Below are positions 46,127 through 55,262 of a DNA stretch of 64,000 nt, in pieces. The stretch is taken from NCBI RefSeq assembly GCF_000243335.1, contig NZ_JH597773.1, positions 2,163,550-2,227,549 on the forward strand. Direction: 5' to 3'. A model generated the notes under the pieces. It had not been told where the DNA came from. It saw only the letters and a list, made by a program, of their open reading frames with translations, and did no database searches. Position numbers and translations under genes: made by a program. Each line of letters begins with the position of its first letter. Positions within the stretch are counted from its first letter, which is position 1. The stretch comes from Leptonema illini DSM 21528. Lineage in GTDB: Bacteria > Spirochaetota > Leptospiria > Leptospirales > Leptonemataceae.

Positions 46127-46865
46127 CAAGGATCTCCTGTACCAGCGCATCGTATTCAATGGCCACGCGGTTCTTCGCGTCATATTCAAAAACGGTTTGA
46201 TGCATGAGATGGGCCTCTTCGACGACGACGGAACGACCGATTCTCGTTGCAAAGACCGGCAGACGTTCTTCGACCGGTTCCATCATCAATCTCGAAACGG
46301 CCGTGCGAGGGTCAAACATCGTGAGCAGGGCGCCGAGCACACGCAGCTCGGATCGAAAACGGCTGCGCACGGTTTCACACGTATCAAGTATCGTGCGGAT
46401 ACCATCAAGAGAGAATTTCGACGCAAGCATCGGCACGATAAGATACTGCGATGCGACAAGGGCATTCACGGTCAACAGACCGAGATTGGGCGGGCAGTCG
46501 ACGATCACATATTCATAGTGCGTGCCCTGCAGCGCCTCCTGCAATCTGAAAAAACCGTCGACGTTGCCGGCAAGCAACGTCTCTATCTCGGCCATCTGAA
46601 GCACGGCCGGCGCAAGATGCAGATGGCGAATACGGGTCGGGACGGCAATCTGACGCACCGGTTTCTTTTCTCTGAAAATCGCATGCGCCGATTGATCCAT
46701 CGCCGGAGGTTGTTCGATAAAAACGGAGGTTGCATTGGCCTGAGCGTCAAGATCGACAAGCAGTGTCGGGCTTTCGCGTCGGGCCAGGCCGGCCGCCACG
46801 TGAATGGCCGTCGTGGTTTTGCCGACGCCGCCCTTTTGATTGGCTACCGTAATGACTGTGGCCAT
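46107..46865 (-). CDS. ParA-family ATPase, orphan
   Basis: The 252-residue protein starts with VITVANQKGGVGKTTTAIHV, a deviant Walker A with the signature Lys11. It has VIVDCPPNLGLLTVNAL and the ASKFSLDGI helix of the family. ParA proteins position chromosomes, plasmids or protein clusters by binding DNA and a partner. No ParB-like gene or parS-like repeats are adjacent. It lies in an operon with a membrane protein and a MORN lipoprotein, so it may position an envelope-linked complex. It is divergent from gatB. Confidence 0.88.
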   Translation of the reverse strand: MATVITVANQKGGVGKTTTAIHVAAGLARRESPTLLVDLDAQANATSVFIEQPPAMDQSAHAIFREKKPVRQIAVPTRIRHLHLAPAVLQMAEIETLLAGNVDGFFRLQEALQGTHYEYVIVDCPPNLGLLTVNALVASQYLIVPMLASKFSLDGIRTILDTCETVRSRFRSELRVLGALLTMFDPRTAVSRLMMEPVEERLPVFATRIGRSVVVEEAHLMHQTVFEYDAKNRVAIEYDALVQEILDGIKER

Positions 46866-46918
46866 TGCCGCACATTGAATTTGCTTGCCCCTGCAGGGAA
46901 AGCCAAAAAATTAAGCGT

Positions 46919-48370
46919 ATGTCCTCCTATGAACCCGTGATCGGCCTTGAAGTCCACTGTCAGCTGAAAACGAACACAAAGATATTCTCCACCGACCCTT
47001 ACACCTTCGGACAGCCGGCCAACACGCTTGCCGGTCCGGTTACGCTCGGCCTTCCGGGCGCCCTGCCCGTCCTGAACGAAGAGGTTCTGCGTATGGCCGT
47101 TACCGCCGGCCTTGCCCTGAACTGCAGCATCACGCGCATCACAAAATTCGACCGCAAGCACTACTACTATCCCGACCTTCCGAAAGGATATCAGATCTCG
47201 CAATACGACCGTCCTTACGCCACAAACGGCATCGTACAGTTCAAGAAGAAGGATGCCGCTGACGTTACGCAGGTGCGCATCCATCGCATCCACATGGAAG
47301 AGGATGCGGGTAAGCTGCTTCACAGCGGATCGGGAGCAGAGAGCGTATCGTTCGTCGACCTGAACCGAGCCGGTGTGCCACTGCTTGAGATCGTCACCGA
47401 GCCCGACCTGCGAAGCTCCGAAGATGCCTGGTGGTTCCTGCAGACGTTGCGGGCCATCATCCGAGCAACCCATATCTCTGAAGCGAATATGGAAGAAGGC
47501 TCGCTGCGCTGCGACGCGAACGTATCGGTACGTAAAGGGCCCGATGCTCCGTTTGGTACTCGCGTCGAGATTAAGAACCTGAACTCCTTCAAGGCCGTAA
47601 GAGCGGCCATCGATTACGAAATCGAACGACAGATCTCGGTGATCGAATCGGGCGGCAAGATCATTCAGTCCACCGTTCTGTGGGATGCCGATAAACGCGA
47701 GACGCGTCTGATGCGCACGAAAGAGGATGCCGAAGATTACCGCTACTTTCCAGATCCCGATCTTCCCGTTTTCGAGATCAAGCCCGACTTTGTCGAAAAG
47801 ATTCGCAATAACATGCCCGAGCTGCCCGATCAGAAGCGCGAGCGTTATATGACGAAGATGGGCCTGCCTGAATACGACGCCGATGTGCTTGCCCGCGATC
47901 GCGAAACGGCCGCTTATTTCGAGAAGGTAGCCGAGCTGAGCGGCGACGCGAAAAAATCGTCGAACTGGGTAAAAGACGAGGTACTCGGTATCATCAATAA
48001 GAAAGACATCGCACTTGATCAATTCCCGTGTACCGTCGAGCGACTGGCCGCCATCATCAAACTGCTGAACGCCGGTAAGATCACACAGCGCATCGCGAAG
48101 CAGGTCTTCGAGCACGTCTATGAAGAGGATCTCGACCCCGAGGCCGTTATCGAGAAATACGACTACAAACCTGTCGATACGGGCGCTCTGCCACAGATCA
48201 TCGACGAGGTCATTAAGGCTCATCCCGAGCAGGTGCAGGACATCCTCGGCGGCAAAGATCGCGTCAAAGGCTTTCTTGTCGGCCAGATCATGAAAGCGAC
48301 GCGAGGCCAGGCCGTTCCCGACGAGGTGAATCGCCTGCTTGATGAAAAGCTCGCGGCCATGAAAGGCTGA
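46919..48370 (+). CDS. gatB: aspartyl/glutamyl-tRNA amidotransferase subunit B
   Basis: GatCAB converts misacylated Glu-tRNA(Gln) or Asp-tRNA(Asn) to the amide form. The 483-residue subunit B begins YEPVIGLEVHCQLKTNTKIF and has the LPGALPVLN, RIHMEEDAGKL and YRYFPDPDLP motifs, with the C-terminal YqeY-like tail (KGFLVGQIMKATRGQAVP). ATG 46919 matches the conserved N terminus, though its ribosome site is weak, and the frame opens at 46865. gatA and gatC are not nearby. pdxH follows six bases later. Confidence 0.96.
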   Translation: MSSYEPVIGLEVHCQLKTNTKIFSTDPYTFGQPANTLAGPVTLGLPGALPVLNEEVLRMAVTAGLALNCSITRITKFDRKHYYYPDLPKGYQISQYDRPYATNGIVQFKKKDAADVTQVRIHRIHMEEDAGKLLHSGSGAESVSFVDLNRAGVPLLEIVTEPDLRSSEDAWWFLQTLRAIIRATHISEANMEEGSLRCDANVSVRKGPDAPFGTRVEIKNLNSFKAVRAAIDYEIERQISVIESGGKIIQSTVLWDADKRETRLMRTKEDAEDYRYFPDPDLPVFEIKPDFVEKIRNNMPELPDQKRERYMTKMGLPEYDADVLARDRETAAYFEKVAELSGDAKKSSNWVKDEVLGIINKKDIALDQFPCTVERLAAIIKLLNAGKITQRIAKQVFEHVYEEDLDPEAVIEKYDYKPVDTGALPQIIDEVIKAHPEQVQDILGGKDRVKGFLVGQIMKATRGQAVPDEVNRLLDEKLAAMKG

Positions 48371-48376
48371 TCAAGC

Positions 48377-48979
48377 ATGAAAATCCCCGAACGTGAGCAT
48401 CCGGCCGATCTTTTCCAGGAGTGGCTTGATGCGGCCATCGCCGACGAAGGAAAAGAAATGGCCACAGCCATGTCGTTATCCACGCTCGACGACGATGGGA
48501 TTCCCGATTCGCGCATGGTTCTTTTAAAAGACGCCGACCGACAGGGCTTCGTCTTCTATACAAATCTCGAAAGCAGAAAAGGTCGCCAGCTCAGGCGACA
48601 TCCGTTTGCCGCTCTATGCTTTCACTGGAAGGGGCTCGGCCGTCAGGTGCGCATCAGAGGCCCGGTGGAACCGGTCACCGAGGCCGAGGCCGACGCCTAC
48701 TTTCAGTCGCGGGCTCGCGAAAGTCGCATCGGAGCCTGGGCCTCAAAACAGTCCGAAGCGCTTGAGGATAACTTTGCCCTTGAAAAACGCGTCGCTCTTT
48801 TTACAGCGAAGTATGCTATCGGCGAGATTCCGCGTCCGCCGCACTGGTCGGGCTTTCGCGTAAAACCGACACGTATTGAATTCTGGATGAATCGCCCCTT
48901 CCGGCTACACGAACGGCTTGTTTATGAGCCTGACACGACCATAGCATCGGGCTGGAAAACGGAACGCCTTTATCCTTAA
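48377..48979 (+). CDS. pdxH: pyridoxamine 5'-phosphate oxidase
   Basis: This FMN enzyme oxidises pyridoxamine or pyridoxine phosphate to pyridoxal phosphate. The 200-residue protein has [19 protein letters not shown], the [19 protein letters not shown] flavin segment, [10 protein letters not shown], and the terminal WKTERLYP, typical of the family. It lies six bases after gatB and is probably cotranscribed. A perfect hairpin terminator follows. Confidence 0.95.
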   Translation: MKIPEREHPADLFQEWLDAAIADEGKEMATAMSLSTLDDDGIPDSRMVLLKDADRQGFVFYTNLESRKGRQLRRHPFAALCFHWKGLGRQVRIRGPVEPVTEAEADAYFQSRARESRIGAWASKQSEALEDNFALEKRVALFTAKYAIGEIPRPPHWSGFRVKPTRIEFWMNRPFRLHERLVYEPDTTIASGWKTERLYP

Positions 48980-48984
48980 TAAAA

Positions 48985-49023
48985 CGTCTCAAAACCCCTC
49001 CATTGTTCTGGGGTTTTGAGACG
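48985..49023. terminator. hairpin terminator after pdxH
   Basis: CGTCTCAAAACCCC (48985-48998) and its exact complement (49010-49023) form a 14-base-pair stem with an 11-base loop. The AAAA/TTTT steps around the CCCC/GGGG core let it work in both directions, between pdxH and the convergent malic enzyme gene. Confidence 0.8.
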
Positions 49024-49133
49024 GAACGGGAAATGCCAGCAAAGCTACCATTTCCCTCACGCCTTTGCTCAACTTTCTGGCGAAAATTTCGCGGCGCAAC
49101 CTGACCTTGAAGAGCCGGTTTTGCAACCAGCCC

Positions 49134-50273
49134 TTAAACCCCAGCCGTCACGACGGACTTCACGGCCTGAGCGACGGCATCGGCCACACCGGGCTCAAAA
49201 GGCCCCGGTATAACGCGTTCCGGAGTCGGACTCTCAACCATCGCTGCAAGCGCCAGACCGGCCCGTATTTTCATCTCGCCCGTAATGCGAAAGGCGCCGG
49301 CATCAAACAGGCCGCGAAAGAACCCAGGGAAGACGAGAACGTTGTTGATCTGATTCGGATAATCCGAACGTCCCGAAGCATAGACGGCGACACCGGCCGC
49401 CGCGCACTCTTCGGGAGAGATCTCGGGAACAGGGTTAGACATCGCAAAGACGATCGGATCGGCCTTCATTCGCCTGATATCATCACGGCCAAGAAGGTCG
49501 GGCTGCGAAACGCCGATGAAGACATCGGCATTTTCAAGCGCATCATTCAGAGTGCCGCCTTTTTCGACGGCGAATTCCATCTTATAGGGATTTAAATCGG
49601 TACGATCTACGCTGCAGATGCCTTTTGAATCGGTCAGGATGAAATCACGCACTCCCCAATCGCGAAGCAGTCGGGCGATGGCAATACCGGCGGCGCCGGC
49701 TCCGGAGAGCACGACGCGAATGTCTTCTTTCGAGCGTCCGGTGATTTTCAGCGCATTGGCAAGGGCGCCAAGAGTACAGATCGCCGTGCCATGCTGATCG
49801 TCATGAAAGACGGGGATGTCAAGTAGCTCGCCTAACCGTCTCTCGATCTCGAAACAACGAGGAGCCGAGATATCTTCAAGGTTGATGCCGCCGAAGCCAG
49901 GAGCGATATTGACGACGGTCTGCACGATTTCATCGATGGATTGTGTTGCAAGAACGATAGGATACGCGTCGATGTCGGCAAAGCGTTTGAAAAGCATCGC
50001 CTTCCCTTCCATAACAGGCAGGGCCGCTTCGGGGCCGACGTTACCGAGTCCAAGAACGGCGCTACCGTCGCTTACGACGGCCACAGAATTGCGTTTGATG
50101 GTCAGCTTGCGTGCAAGGCTACGATCGCCGGCAATGGCAAGCGACGGCGCTGCAATCCCCGGGGTGTAGAGAACAGAAAGATCTTCTTTCGTGTTCAGCT
50201 GTTGCTTTAATAATGTTCCGATCTGTCCTCCGCCTGCTTCGCGAAGCTCAATCGACTGCCGACCATAATCCAT
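49134..50273 (-). CDS. malic enzyme (oxaloacetate-decarboxylating malate dehydrogenase)
   Basis: It converts malate to pyruvate and CO2 with reduction of NAD or NADP. The 379-residue short bacterial form has VLYTPGIAAPS, SVAVVSDGSAVLGLGNVG, the metal-binding FHDDQHGTA and the dinucleotide-binding LSGAGAAGIAIARLL, plus FAMSNPVPEIS. ATG 50273 follows AGGAG at good spacing and is preferred over the upstream ATG 50312. Cofactor preference cannot be told reliably. No phosphotransacetylase-like extension is present. Confidence 0.93.
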   Translation of the reverse strand: MDYGRQSIELREAGGGQIGTLLKQQLNTKEDLSVLYTPGIAAPSLAIAGDRSLARKLTIKRNSVAVVSDGSAVLGLGNVGPEAALPVMEGKAMLFKRFADIDAYPIVLATQSIDEIVQTVVNIAPGFGGINLEDISAPRCFEIERRLGELLDIPVFHDDQHGTAICTLGALANALKITGRSKEDIRVVLSGAGAAGIAIARLLRDWGVRDFILTDSKGICSVDRTDLNPYKMEFAVEKGGTLNDALENADVFIGVSQPDLLGRDDIRRMKADPIVFAMSNPVPEISPEECAAAGVAVYASGRSDYPNQINNVLVFPGFFRGLFDAGAFRITGEMKIRAGLALAAMVESPTPERVIPGPFEPGVADAVAQAVKSVVTAGV

Positions 50274-50350
50274 ATAGCTCCTGACACACGCCGCCGTTGC
50301 CGGCACGCTCATACCAGAAAAAAAGTGCTCTCTCTGCGGTAAAGTGGAAG

Positions 50351-51493
50351 CTACGGTGCAGCGCCTGCAAGAGTTCTCTTTACGAGAGGACGCCCCGACT
50401 TGCGAAAGTGAACAAGCTCGCCTCCCTGAACAAGGTCAAAGCGATCGGCGGCTATCCCGAGTCGCTGCGCCGTTTCAAGCATGCGGGTCGGCGGCTCCAT
50501 CATGCCCTCTTCAGCCATCGGAAAGGTTCCCCAGTGAACGGGAAGCATACGCCCGGCCTGCAAATCGTGAAAGGCCTGCACGGCCTGATCGGGATCCACA
50601 TGCACCTCTGACATGAACCATCGCGGCTCATAAGCTCCGATAGGAATAAGAGCAAGGTCGGGCGACCCTATCGTTTCCCGTATCTCTTTGAAGTGCGAGG
50701 AGTATCCCGTATCGCCGGCAAAATAAAAGCTGAAGCCGGCGGGCTCATCCTCTACATACCAGCTCGCCCAGAGCGTTTCGTTGCGATCGAAGATTCCTCG
50801 AGCCGAAAAATGCCTGGCCGGCGTACAATGAAATCGTACACCGCCGACGGTTACATACTCCCACCAGTCAAGCTCGACGACCTTATCGGCTCCCCAGGAT
50901 CGCACAAGGCTGCCGACGCGAGCCGGCACAAAAAATCGCGGACTGTACAATCGCTGCAGCTCCTTCACCGTCGCCTCGTCAAGATGATCATAATGGTTAT
51001 GCGAGATGAGCACGTAATCGACGCGACCGAGATCGCCGATCTGCGCCGCAAGCGGAATCAGCCTCTCCGGGCCTGCGAACGAAACGGGGCTTGCGCGATC
51101 GCTGAATATGGGATCGGTCAGGAAAACGCCCGATGACGTATGAATAAGAACGGTTGAATGCCCGAGCCACCAGTAACGTATGCCCGACTTCTCGCGTATC
51201 GCCGACTCATAAGAAGTCCGTATCTCTTCGGAGGTCACCTGCCTGACCTTGACCTCAGAAGAACGTTCTTCACCGAAGAGGATCTTGTTAACGATCCAGA
51301 AAAAGGCCTTCGACGTCTGTCGCTCCGGAGCCGGGTCAAGATTGCGATAGCCTTCTTCGGTATGATGTCTCTGGTGAAAGTTCGCATGCCTCTGTACGTC
51401 AGTATCGTTTTTTGTCGCAGGCAGGGCGCAGGCAATGACTGACAGCAGTAGCGCAGGAAGCGCCGACTGAATGGCTCTCTTTGATGCTATCAT
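50351..51493 (-). CDS. MBL-fold metallo-hydrolase lipoprotein, NAPE-PLD/UlaG-like
   Basis: The 380-residue protein has a lipoprotein-like signal (ALPALLLSVIAC). Its MBL core has the metal motif HNHYDHLD, an upstream LGHSTVLIHTSSGVFLTDP strand, and GDTGYSSHF and HWGTF for later ligands. This resembles the UlaG / NAPE-phospholipase-D-like group. The exported form suggests action on an envelope lipid or phosphodiester, but the substrate is inferred only. GGAGG lies within the end of the upstream DUF547 gene, so the two are coupled. Confidence 0.85.
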   Translation of the reverse strand: MIASKRAIQSALPALLLSVIACALPATKNDTDVQRHANFHQRHHTEEGYRNLDPAPERQTSKAFFWIVNKILFGEERSSEVKVRQVTSEEIRTSYESAIREKSGIRYWWLGHSTVLIHTSSGVFLTDPIFSDRASPVSFAGPERLIPLAAQIGDLGRVDYVLISHNHYDHLDEATVKELQRLYSPRFFVPARVGSLVRSWGADKVVELDWWEYVTVGGVRFHCTPARHFSARGIFDRNETLWASWYVEDEPAGFSFYFAGDTGYSSHFKEIRETIGSPDLALIPIGAYEPRWFMSEVHVDPDQAVQAFHDLQAGRMLPVHWGTFPMAEEGMMEPPTRMLETAQRLGIAADRFDLVQGGELVHFRKSGRPLVKRTLAGAAP

Positions 51494-51496
51494 GCT

Positions 51497-52234
51497 TTAC
51501 TTTACCTCCGGAAAGCTATTCACTCTCCAGTCATATTCGATATCGGTGACCGGACGCAGTCCCGGCGGCAGTTTTCTATAACGAGCGACAAAGGCCCGGG
51601 CATCTTTAAAATCAGCGGCATACCATTCGAAGAGCTTGGAAAGACGAAGCGTATTGCCTGAAACGATCGCTCCGCGCGCGGAGTTCAGATACCGTACCGT
51701 CTGGTCGTTCAGCTGCGCATCGAGCGTCACAGGCATATAGGGCTCGGCACGCAGATCGGGGCAACCGATCGCCGCACAAACAAGCGCAAAGTGAATACGC
51801 GGGTCATCGGACGGGCGAAGAACCTTCTTCTCAAGATCATCAAGCGAGATACGACGGCCCTGTATGAGAACGCGAGGGCTCTGAAACACCTTGCCGTCTT
51901 CAAGATCGAGGATGCTTGTGACCGGCCAGTTCTCGGCTATCACATGAATCACTGCGATATTGTAGGCATTGATATAAAAGGCCTTCCACTCCGCCGGTGT
52001 TGATCCGGTATACGCCTCGACATCGGCCATGGCCTTCGCTGAAAGCGCTCTCAGCGCCGGGTCATCATAGCGTATGCCGGCATACGCTATGGAACCGGAG
52101 CGTACGATCGTCCGGTGATTCTTGAGAATCTGGCGAAAGGCCTGTGAATCAAAGGGAGCGGCCAGAAGGTTACCCGAAGTGACCATCAGCAGAACGAAAA
52201 ACCCGATCAATCGGTGAAAGATCCTTCTTCTCAT
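51497..52234 (-). CDS. exported DUF547-domain protein
   Basis: The 245-residue protein has a signal peptide (LIGFFVLLMVTSGNLLA). Its DUF547 features are WKAFYINAYNIAVIHVI, the RISLDDLEKKVLR segment and the Cys pair region FALVCAAIGCPDLR. DUF547 proteins are periplasmic and of unknown function. ATG 52234 follows AGAGGAAGG and is preferred over ATG 52255, where the ribosome site would abut the codon. It lies between the DCC-family protein and the MBL lipoprotein in one minus-strand operon. Confidence 0.85.
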   Translation of the reverse strand: MRRRIFHRLIGFFVLLMVTSGNLLAAPFDSQAFRQILKNHRTIVRSGSIAYAGIRYDDPALRALSAKAMADVEAYTGSTPAEWKAFYINAYNIAVIHVIAENWPVTSILDLEDGKVFQSPRVLIQGRRISLDDLEKKVLRPSDDPRIHFALVCAAIGCPDLRAEPYMPVTLDAQLNDQTVRYLNSARGAIVSGNTLRLSKLFEWYAADFKDARAFVARYRKLPPGLRPVTDIEYDWRVNSFPEVK

Positions 52235-52263
52235 TTTAACCTTCCTCTTAAGCATCCTCTCTG

Positions 52264-52692
52264 CTACGGCAGAAACAACTCGCGATCCGCCTTTTTGCCG
52301 ACGGCGCAGTAATCGGCTCGTCCGAAGACGCGATACCGAAGAGCGGCGATCATCCTATATAGCGCAGCCCCGCCCCATGATATCGGCGGGAAGGCAAGCA
52401 CAGCCAGCAACAGTCGCGCCCCGGGCCACAGAAGCGATGCGATTCCAAGGAGCGCCTTCCACGTTACAAGCAGCCGCTTACCGTCAAAGAAAACGATAGA
52501 GTCGGGCAAGGCTCTCGTCAGGCTACTCGATTCATCGATTTGCTCAAACAGTATACGAGCCGTCTCACCCTGTAACGGAGCGTACCGCAGCCGCCGATGA
52601 CGATCCAGTTTCAGTAGCAGTCGCACCGATTCGTTACACAGATGACAGTTACCGTCAAAAAATAGAACAGGCGTCATAGGGGTGACCGGCAT
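52264..52692 (-). CDS. DCC-family (DUF393) thiol-disulfide oxidoreductase-like protein
   Basis: The 142-residue protein begins [19 protein letters not shown], the D-x-x-C-x-x-C pattern that names the DCC family. A thioredoxin-like layout follows ([28 protein letters not shown]) with a hydrophobic C-terminal helix. Redox function is assumed for the family and has rarely been shown. The start may be at ATG 52692 or ATG 52677. It is first in a minus-strand operon with DUF547 and the MBL lipoprotein. Confidence 0.82.
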   Translation of the reverse strand: MPVTPMTPVLFFDGNCHLCNESVRLLLKLDRHRRLRYAPLQGETARILFEQIDESSSLTRALPDSIVFFDGKRLLVTWKALLGIASLLWPGARLLLAVLAFPPISWGGAALYRMIAALRYRVFGRADYCAVGKKADRELFLP

Positions 52693-52804
52693 GATACATG
52701 CTAATAAAGGTAGGGCAAGACGTCTGCTTTTTTGTAGCGAAAGGGCAAGTGGCTTCCCTGATCGGAACCGTCAGACACGGAATCCGGCCTTCAAAGGGCC
52801 TCCG

Positions 52805-53872
52805 CTAAACTTCAGGGATCGGCTCGAAGGCGAACATACCCGTCGAATCGGTGATCGTTCCCGTATCGAGATTGTAACCGATGAGCGGTCTGAAATCCTT
52901 TTCAGATTTCTTACCTGCGACAAAGTCTCGGGCCAGCCTGATCCAGTCGGCCGATTGTTCGGCTGCGCGATGCACGAGCTGATTGAAGCTTTCCGTCGAT
53001 ATACGATCGGGATCAGCGGGAAATTTCCATGGCTTTCTGTGTGTATTCGGATAACGATCGTCGATCATGTGCCGCGGCGGCAGGATGAGGTTCCGCGCCT
53101 TCAATCGATGAAAGGTTACAGTATCGATCGTTCGAAGCAGGCCTCTTACGACTTTCGATCGTGTATCGACGATGCGATTAAACTTCAAGAACCCTGAAAA
53201 AGCGTCGTTGATCAGATCATCCTCTCGAATCGTCTGCAATGATCCCGGATACTCCGTTCGAAATTCATCGGGATAAACGACAGAGAGCGCATTCACCCAC
53301 ATCTGCCAGATGTCAAAATCCAGGATCTTGCGTCTGCGGTATTTTTCTGTAATATCGACGTATTTCAGGAAGTTGTATTTTTCGGGCGAGATACCCCACC
53401 GCTCGTAAACCAGATACGAATCGAGGATGTTCTCGACTCGCAGGTGGTTCTCCTGCGCCCGGTTCGCCTCATCGCGATCGGGGGAATAGTAGTTGCCGGT
53501 AATATAAAAGATATACGGATGCGTTACGATATCGGCCGCACAGTGCGAAATGTAGCCGAGCGCGAAGGCCAGCCTTTTGTTGCGTCGTTCCTCGTCCGCG
53601 TCCCTCCGTATACGATCGAGAAATGCAAGTATCAGCTCAAAGACGCGGCCGTGATGGATACGGTTGCCCCAATTCATGCCGATCTTCTGCTTCTTTGCAG
53701 AAAGCAAATGGTAATAGTAGAAGATATCGGGGGAAACGGCTCCGGCACATCCGTAGCGAAAGAGGTCATCGCGCTCAAGAAGCGACGCTATCTTTTGATC
53801 GGCATCATTCCCGTGCTCGAGAAGGACCAGAGACTGCCTGTAGATCTCAAGGTGCGTGATCTTAGCGGCCAT
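52805..53872 (-). CDS. zinc-dependent phospholipase C-like protein
   Basis: The 355-residue product has the all-helical Zn-dependent PLC/S1-P1-like pattern: an N-terminal THLEI, LFRYGCAGAVSPDIFYYYHL, and GYISHCAADIVTHPYIFYI, where the His and Asp residues match the family's metal ligands. HHGR and RVENILDSYLV follow. The family hydrolyses phospholipids, but many bacterial members are of unknown activity. There is no signal peptide, unlike secreted PLCs, so a cytosolic role is possible. hisG lies nine bases upstream in the same orientation. Confidence 0.8.
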   Translation of the reverse strand: MAAKITHLEIYRQSLVLLEHGNDADQKIASLLERDDLFRYGCAGAVSPDIFYYYHLLSAKKQKIGMNWGNRIHHGRVFELILAFLDRIRRDADEERRNKRLAFALGYISHCAADIVTHPYIFYITGNYYSPDRDEANRAQENHLRVENILDSYLVYERWGISPEKYNFLKYVDITEKYRRRKILDFDIWQMWVNALSVVYPDEFRTEYPGSLQTIREDDLINDAFSGFLKFNRIVDTRSKVVRGLLRTIDTVTFHRLKARNLILPPRHMIDDRYPNTHRKPWKFPADPDRISTESFNQLVHRAAEQSADWIRLARDFVAGKKSEKDFRPLIGYNLDTGTITDSTGMFAFEPIPEV

Positions 53873-53881
53873 AGAGGGCTC

Positions 53882-54529
53882 CTAAACGGCGGCCAGTCGC
53901 GACTTACGGATCAATTCCATGATACGCGAATTCTGCAGTGCATACGCAGGCCTGTTAACGAGAAGCAACGCAGTCGATTCCTGGATCGTTTCGAGTTCGA
54001 CGAGACCGTTTGCCCGCAGTGTATTCCCGGTGCTGACAAGATCGACGATACAATCGGCGATTCCCATGAGCGGCGCTACTTCAATCGAGCCGTGCATCTT
54101 GATAATCTCGCAGCTGAGTCCTCTTTCATGGAACCAGCGATAAGCAAGGTGCGGGTATTTCGTGGCCACGCGAATATGCGGCAGCCGAAAAAGCCCATCC
54201 GCCTGAGTGGATGGTGCGGCGACAGAAAGCCGGCATTGCCCGAACGGCAACGCGACGGGAACGGTCAGATCGTAACGATGCTCGAGGATAACGTCACGGC
54301 CGCAAACGCCGGCCTCGGCGCCCCCGTGTAACAGGCAGAGCGGAACATCCTGGTTGCGCACAAGAAGTATGCGCACGGTTCCGGTTTCATCGAAAAAGGA
54401 TAGCTCTCGGCTTGACGGGCCCGAAAAACGGGCAAAGCCGATACGAGCAAAAAACTCCAGGCTTTCTTCTGACATGCGCCCGGCGGGCAGCGCAATCGTG
54501 AACGGCTTATTTTCCACCGGCGCTTTCAT
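53882..54529 (-). CDS. hisG: ATP phosphoribosyltransferase, short form
   Basis: This is the first step of histidine synthesis, joining ATP to PRPP. The 215-residue short form (about 210 in the family) has IALPAGRMSEESLEFFARIGF, LVRNQDVPLCLLHGGAEAGVCG, and the PRPP loop GIADCIVDLVSTGNTLRANG. Short HisG needs the regulatory subunit HisZ for activity, and hisZ is not in the window. Its start lies 23 bases inside the upstream TPR gene, so translation is likely coupled to the rpsA-TPR operon, an unusual setting for a his gene. Confidence 0.92.
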   Translation of the reverse strand: MKAPVENKPFTIALPAGRMSEESLEFFARIGFARFSGPSSRELSFFDETGTVRILLVRNQDVPLCLLHGGAEAGVCGRDVILEHRYDLTVPVALPFGQCRLSVAAPSTQADGLFRLPHIRVATKYPHLAYRWFHERGLSCEIIKMHGSIEVAPLMGIADCIVDLVSTGNTLRANGLVELETIQESTALLLVNRPAYALQNSRIMELIRKSRLAAV

Positions 54530-55262
54530 CTAATAAAAAAACCAGCGCAGCCTGTTTAATTGGAACTACTTCTGGATGCGTCTTTTCATCCATCTTCATC
54601 AGCGTCTCAACGACCTGGCGAACCGCGCTTTCCTTTCCGGTCGCTCTCAGCGCCCGTGCTTGCAAGAAAAGCAGCGTCGCCTTGATCTCGCCTTCATCTG
54701 ACGTGAGGGTTAACGCCTTCTCGGCCGCTGTCAGACTGGCTCCGGCTTCGCCGGCTCCTTCATAGAGAATAGCGGCGCGCGTATACATGAAGACTTTAAG
54801 CGAAGGAGCTTCTACCTTCTCGGCAAGCTGTGAGGCAACTTCAGCCGCATCCTTTTTGCGATCGGCCTTTTCCAGCAGAGCAAGCTTATGCATCAGGCCC
54901 CGACGTACGGCGTTATCCGTCGTATGGGCGGCCGTATATTCATCGAGTTTTCGCACGGCTGCCGATGGATCGGCGGCGGCCGTCATCACCGGGTTCTTCA
55001 AGAGTTCTTCATACGCGAGAAGGGCCTTATCTTCACGCGAAGTCTGATAGATATCATATACGACAAGACCGACAAGCGTGATGAAGCCCGCTCCCACGGC
55101 AAAAAGAACGGCGCGAATATTGTCCCTCAGATAATAGAAGAACTTCGCCACCATCAGCTCATATTTGCTGCCTTCAAAACCCGCGAACAGATCATACACG
55201 GCCTCATGAACCTGATGGGCCTTCTCAACAGTCTTTTTACGATGCAATCGTTTCGTGCTCAT
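54507..55262 (-). CDS. membrane-anchored TPR-like protein (YfgM-like)
   Basis: The 251-residue protein has a basic N terminus of about 45 residues, a membrane helix AVLFAVGAGFITLVGLVVYD, and then a helical TPR-like domain outside (LLAYEELLKNPVM, EAPSLKVFMYTRAAILYEGAG, IKATLLFLQARALRATGK). This layout resembles YfgM, the ancillary SecYEG/BamB-associated protein, but similarity is structural only. The ATG overlaps the rpsA stop as ATGA, and the end overlaps hisG. Confidence 0.75.
   Translation of the reverse strand: MSTKRLHRKKTVEKAHQVHEAVYDLFAGFEGSKYELMVAKFFYYLRDNIRAVLFAVGAGFITLVGLVVYDIYQTSREDKALLAYEELLKNPVMTAAADPSAAVRKLDEYTAAHTTDNAVRRGLMHKLALLEKADRKKDAAEVASQLAEKVEAPSLKVFMYTRAAILYEGAGEAGASLTAAEKALTLTSDEGEIKATLLFLQARALRATGKESAVRQVVETLMKMDEKTHPEVVPIKQAALVFLLDESAGGK

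Noticed and set aside
46107-46865. ParA gene as evidence of a plasmid or chromosome partition locus
   Set aside because: No ParB-like gene or parS-like repeats are adjacent, and the neighbours are a membrane protein, a lipoprotein and gatB. An orphan positioning ATPase fits better.
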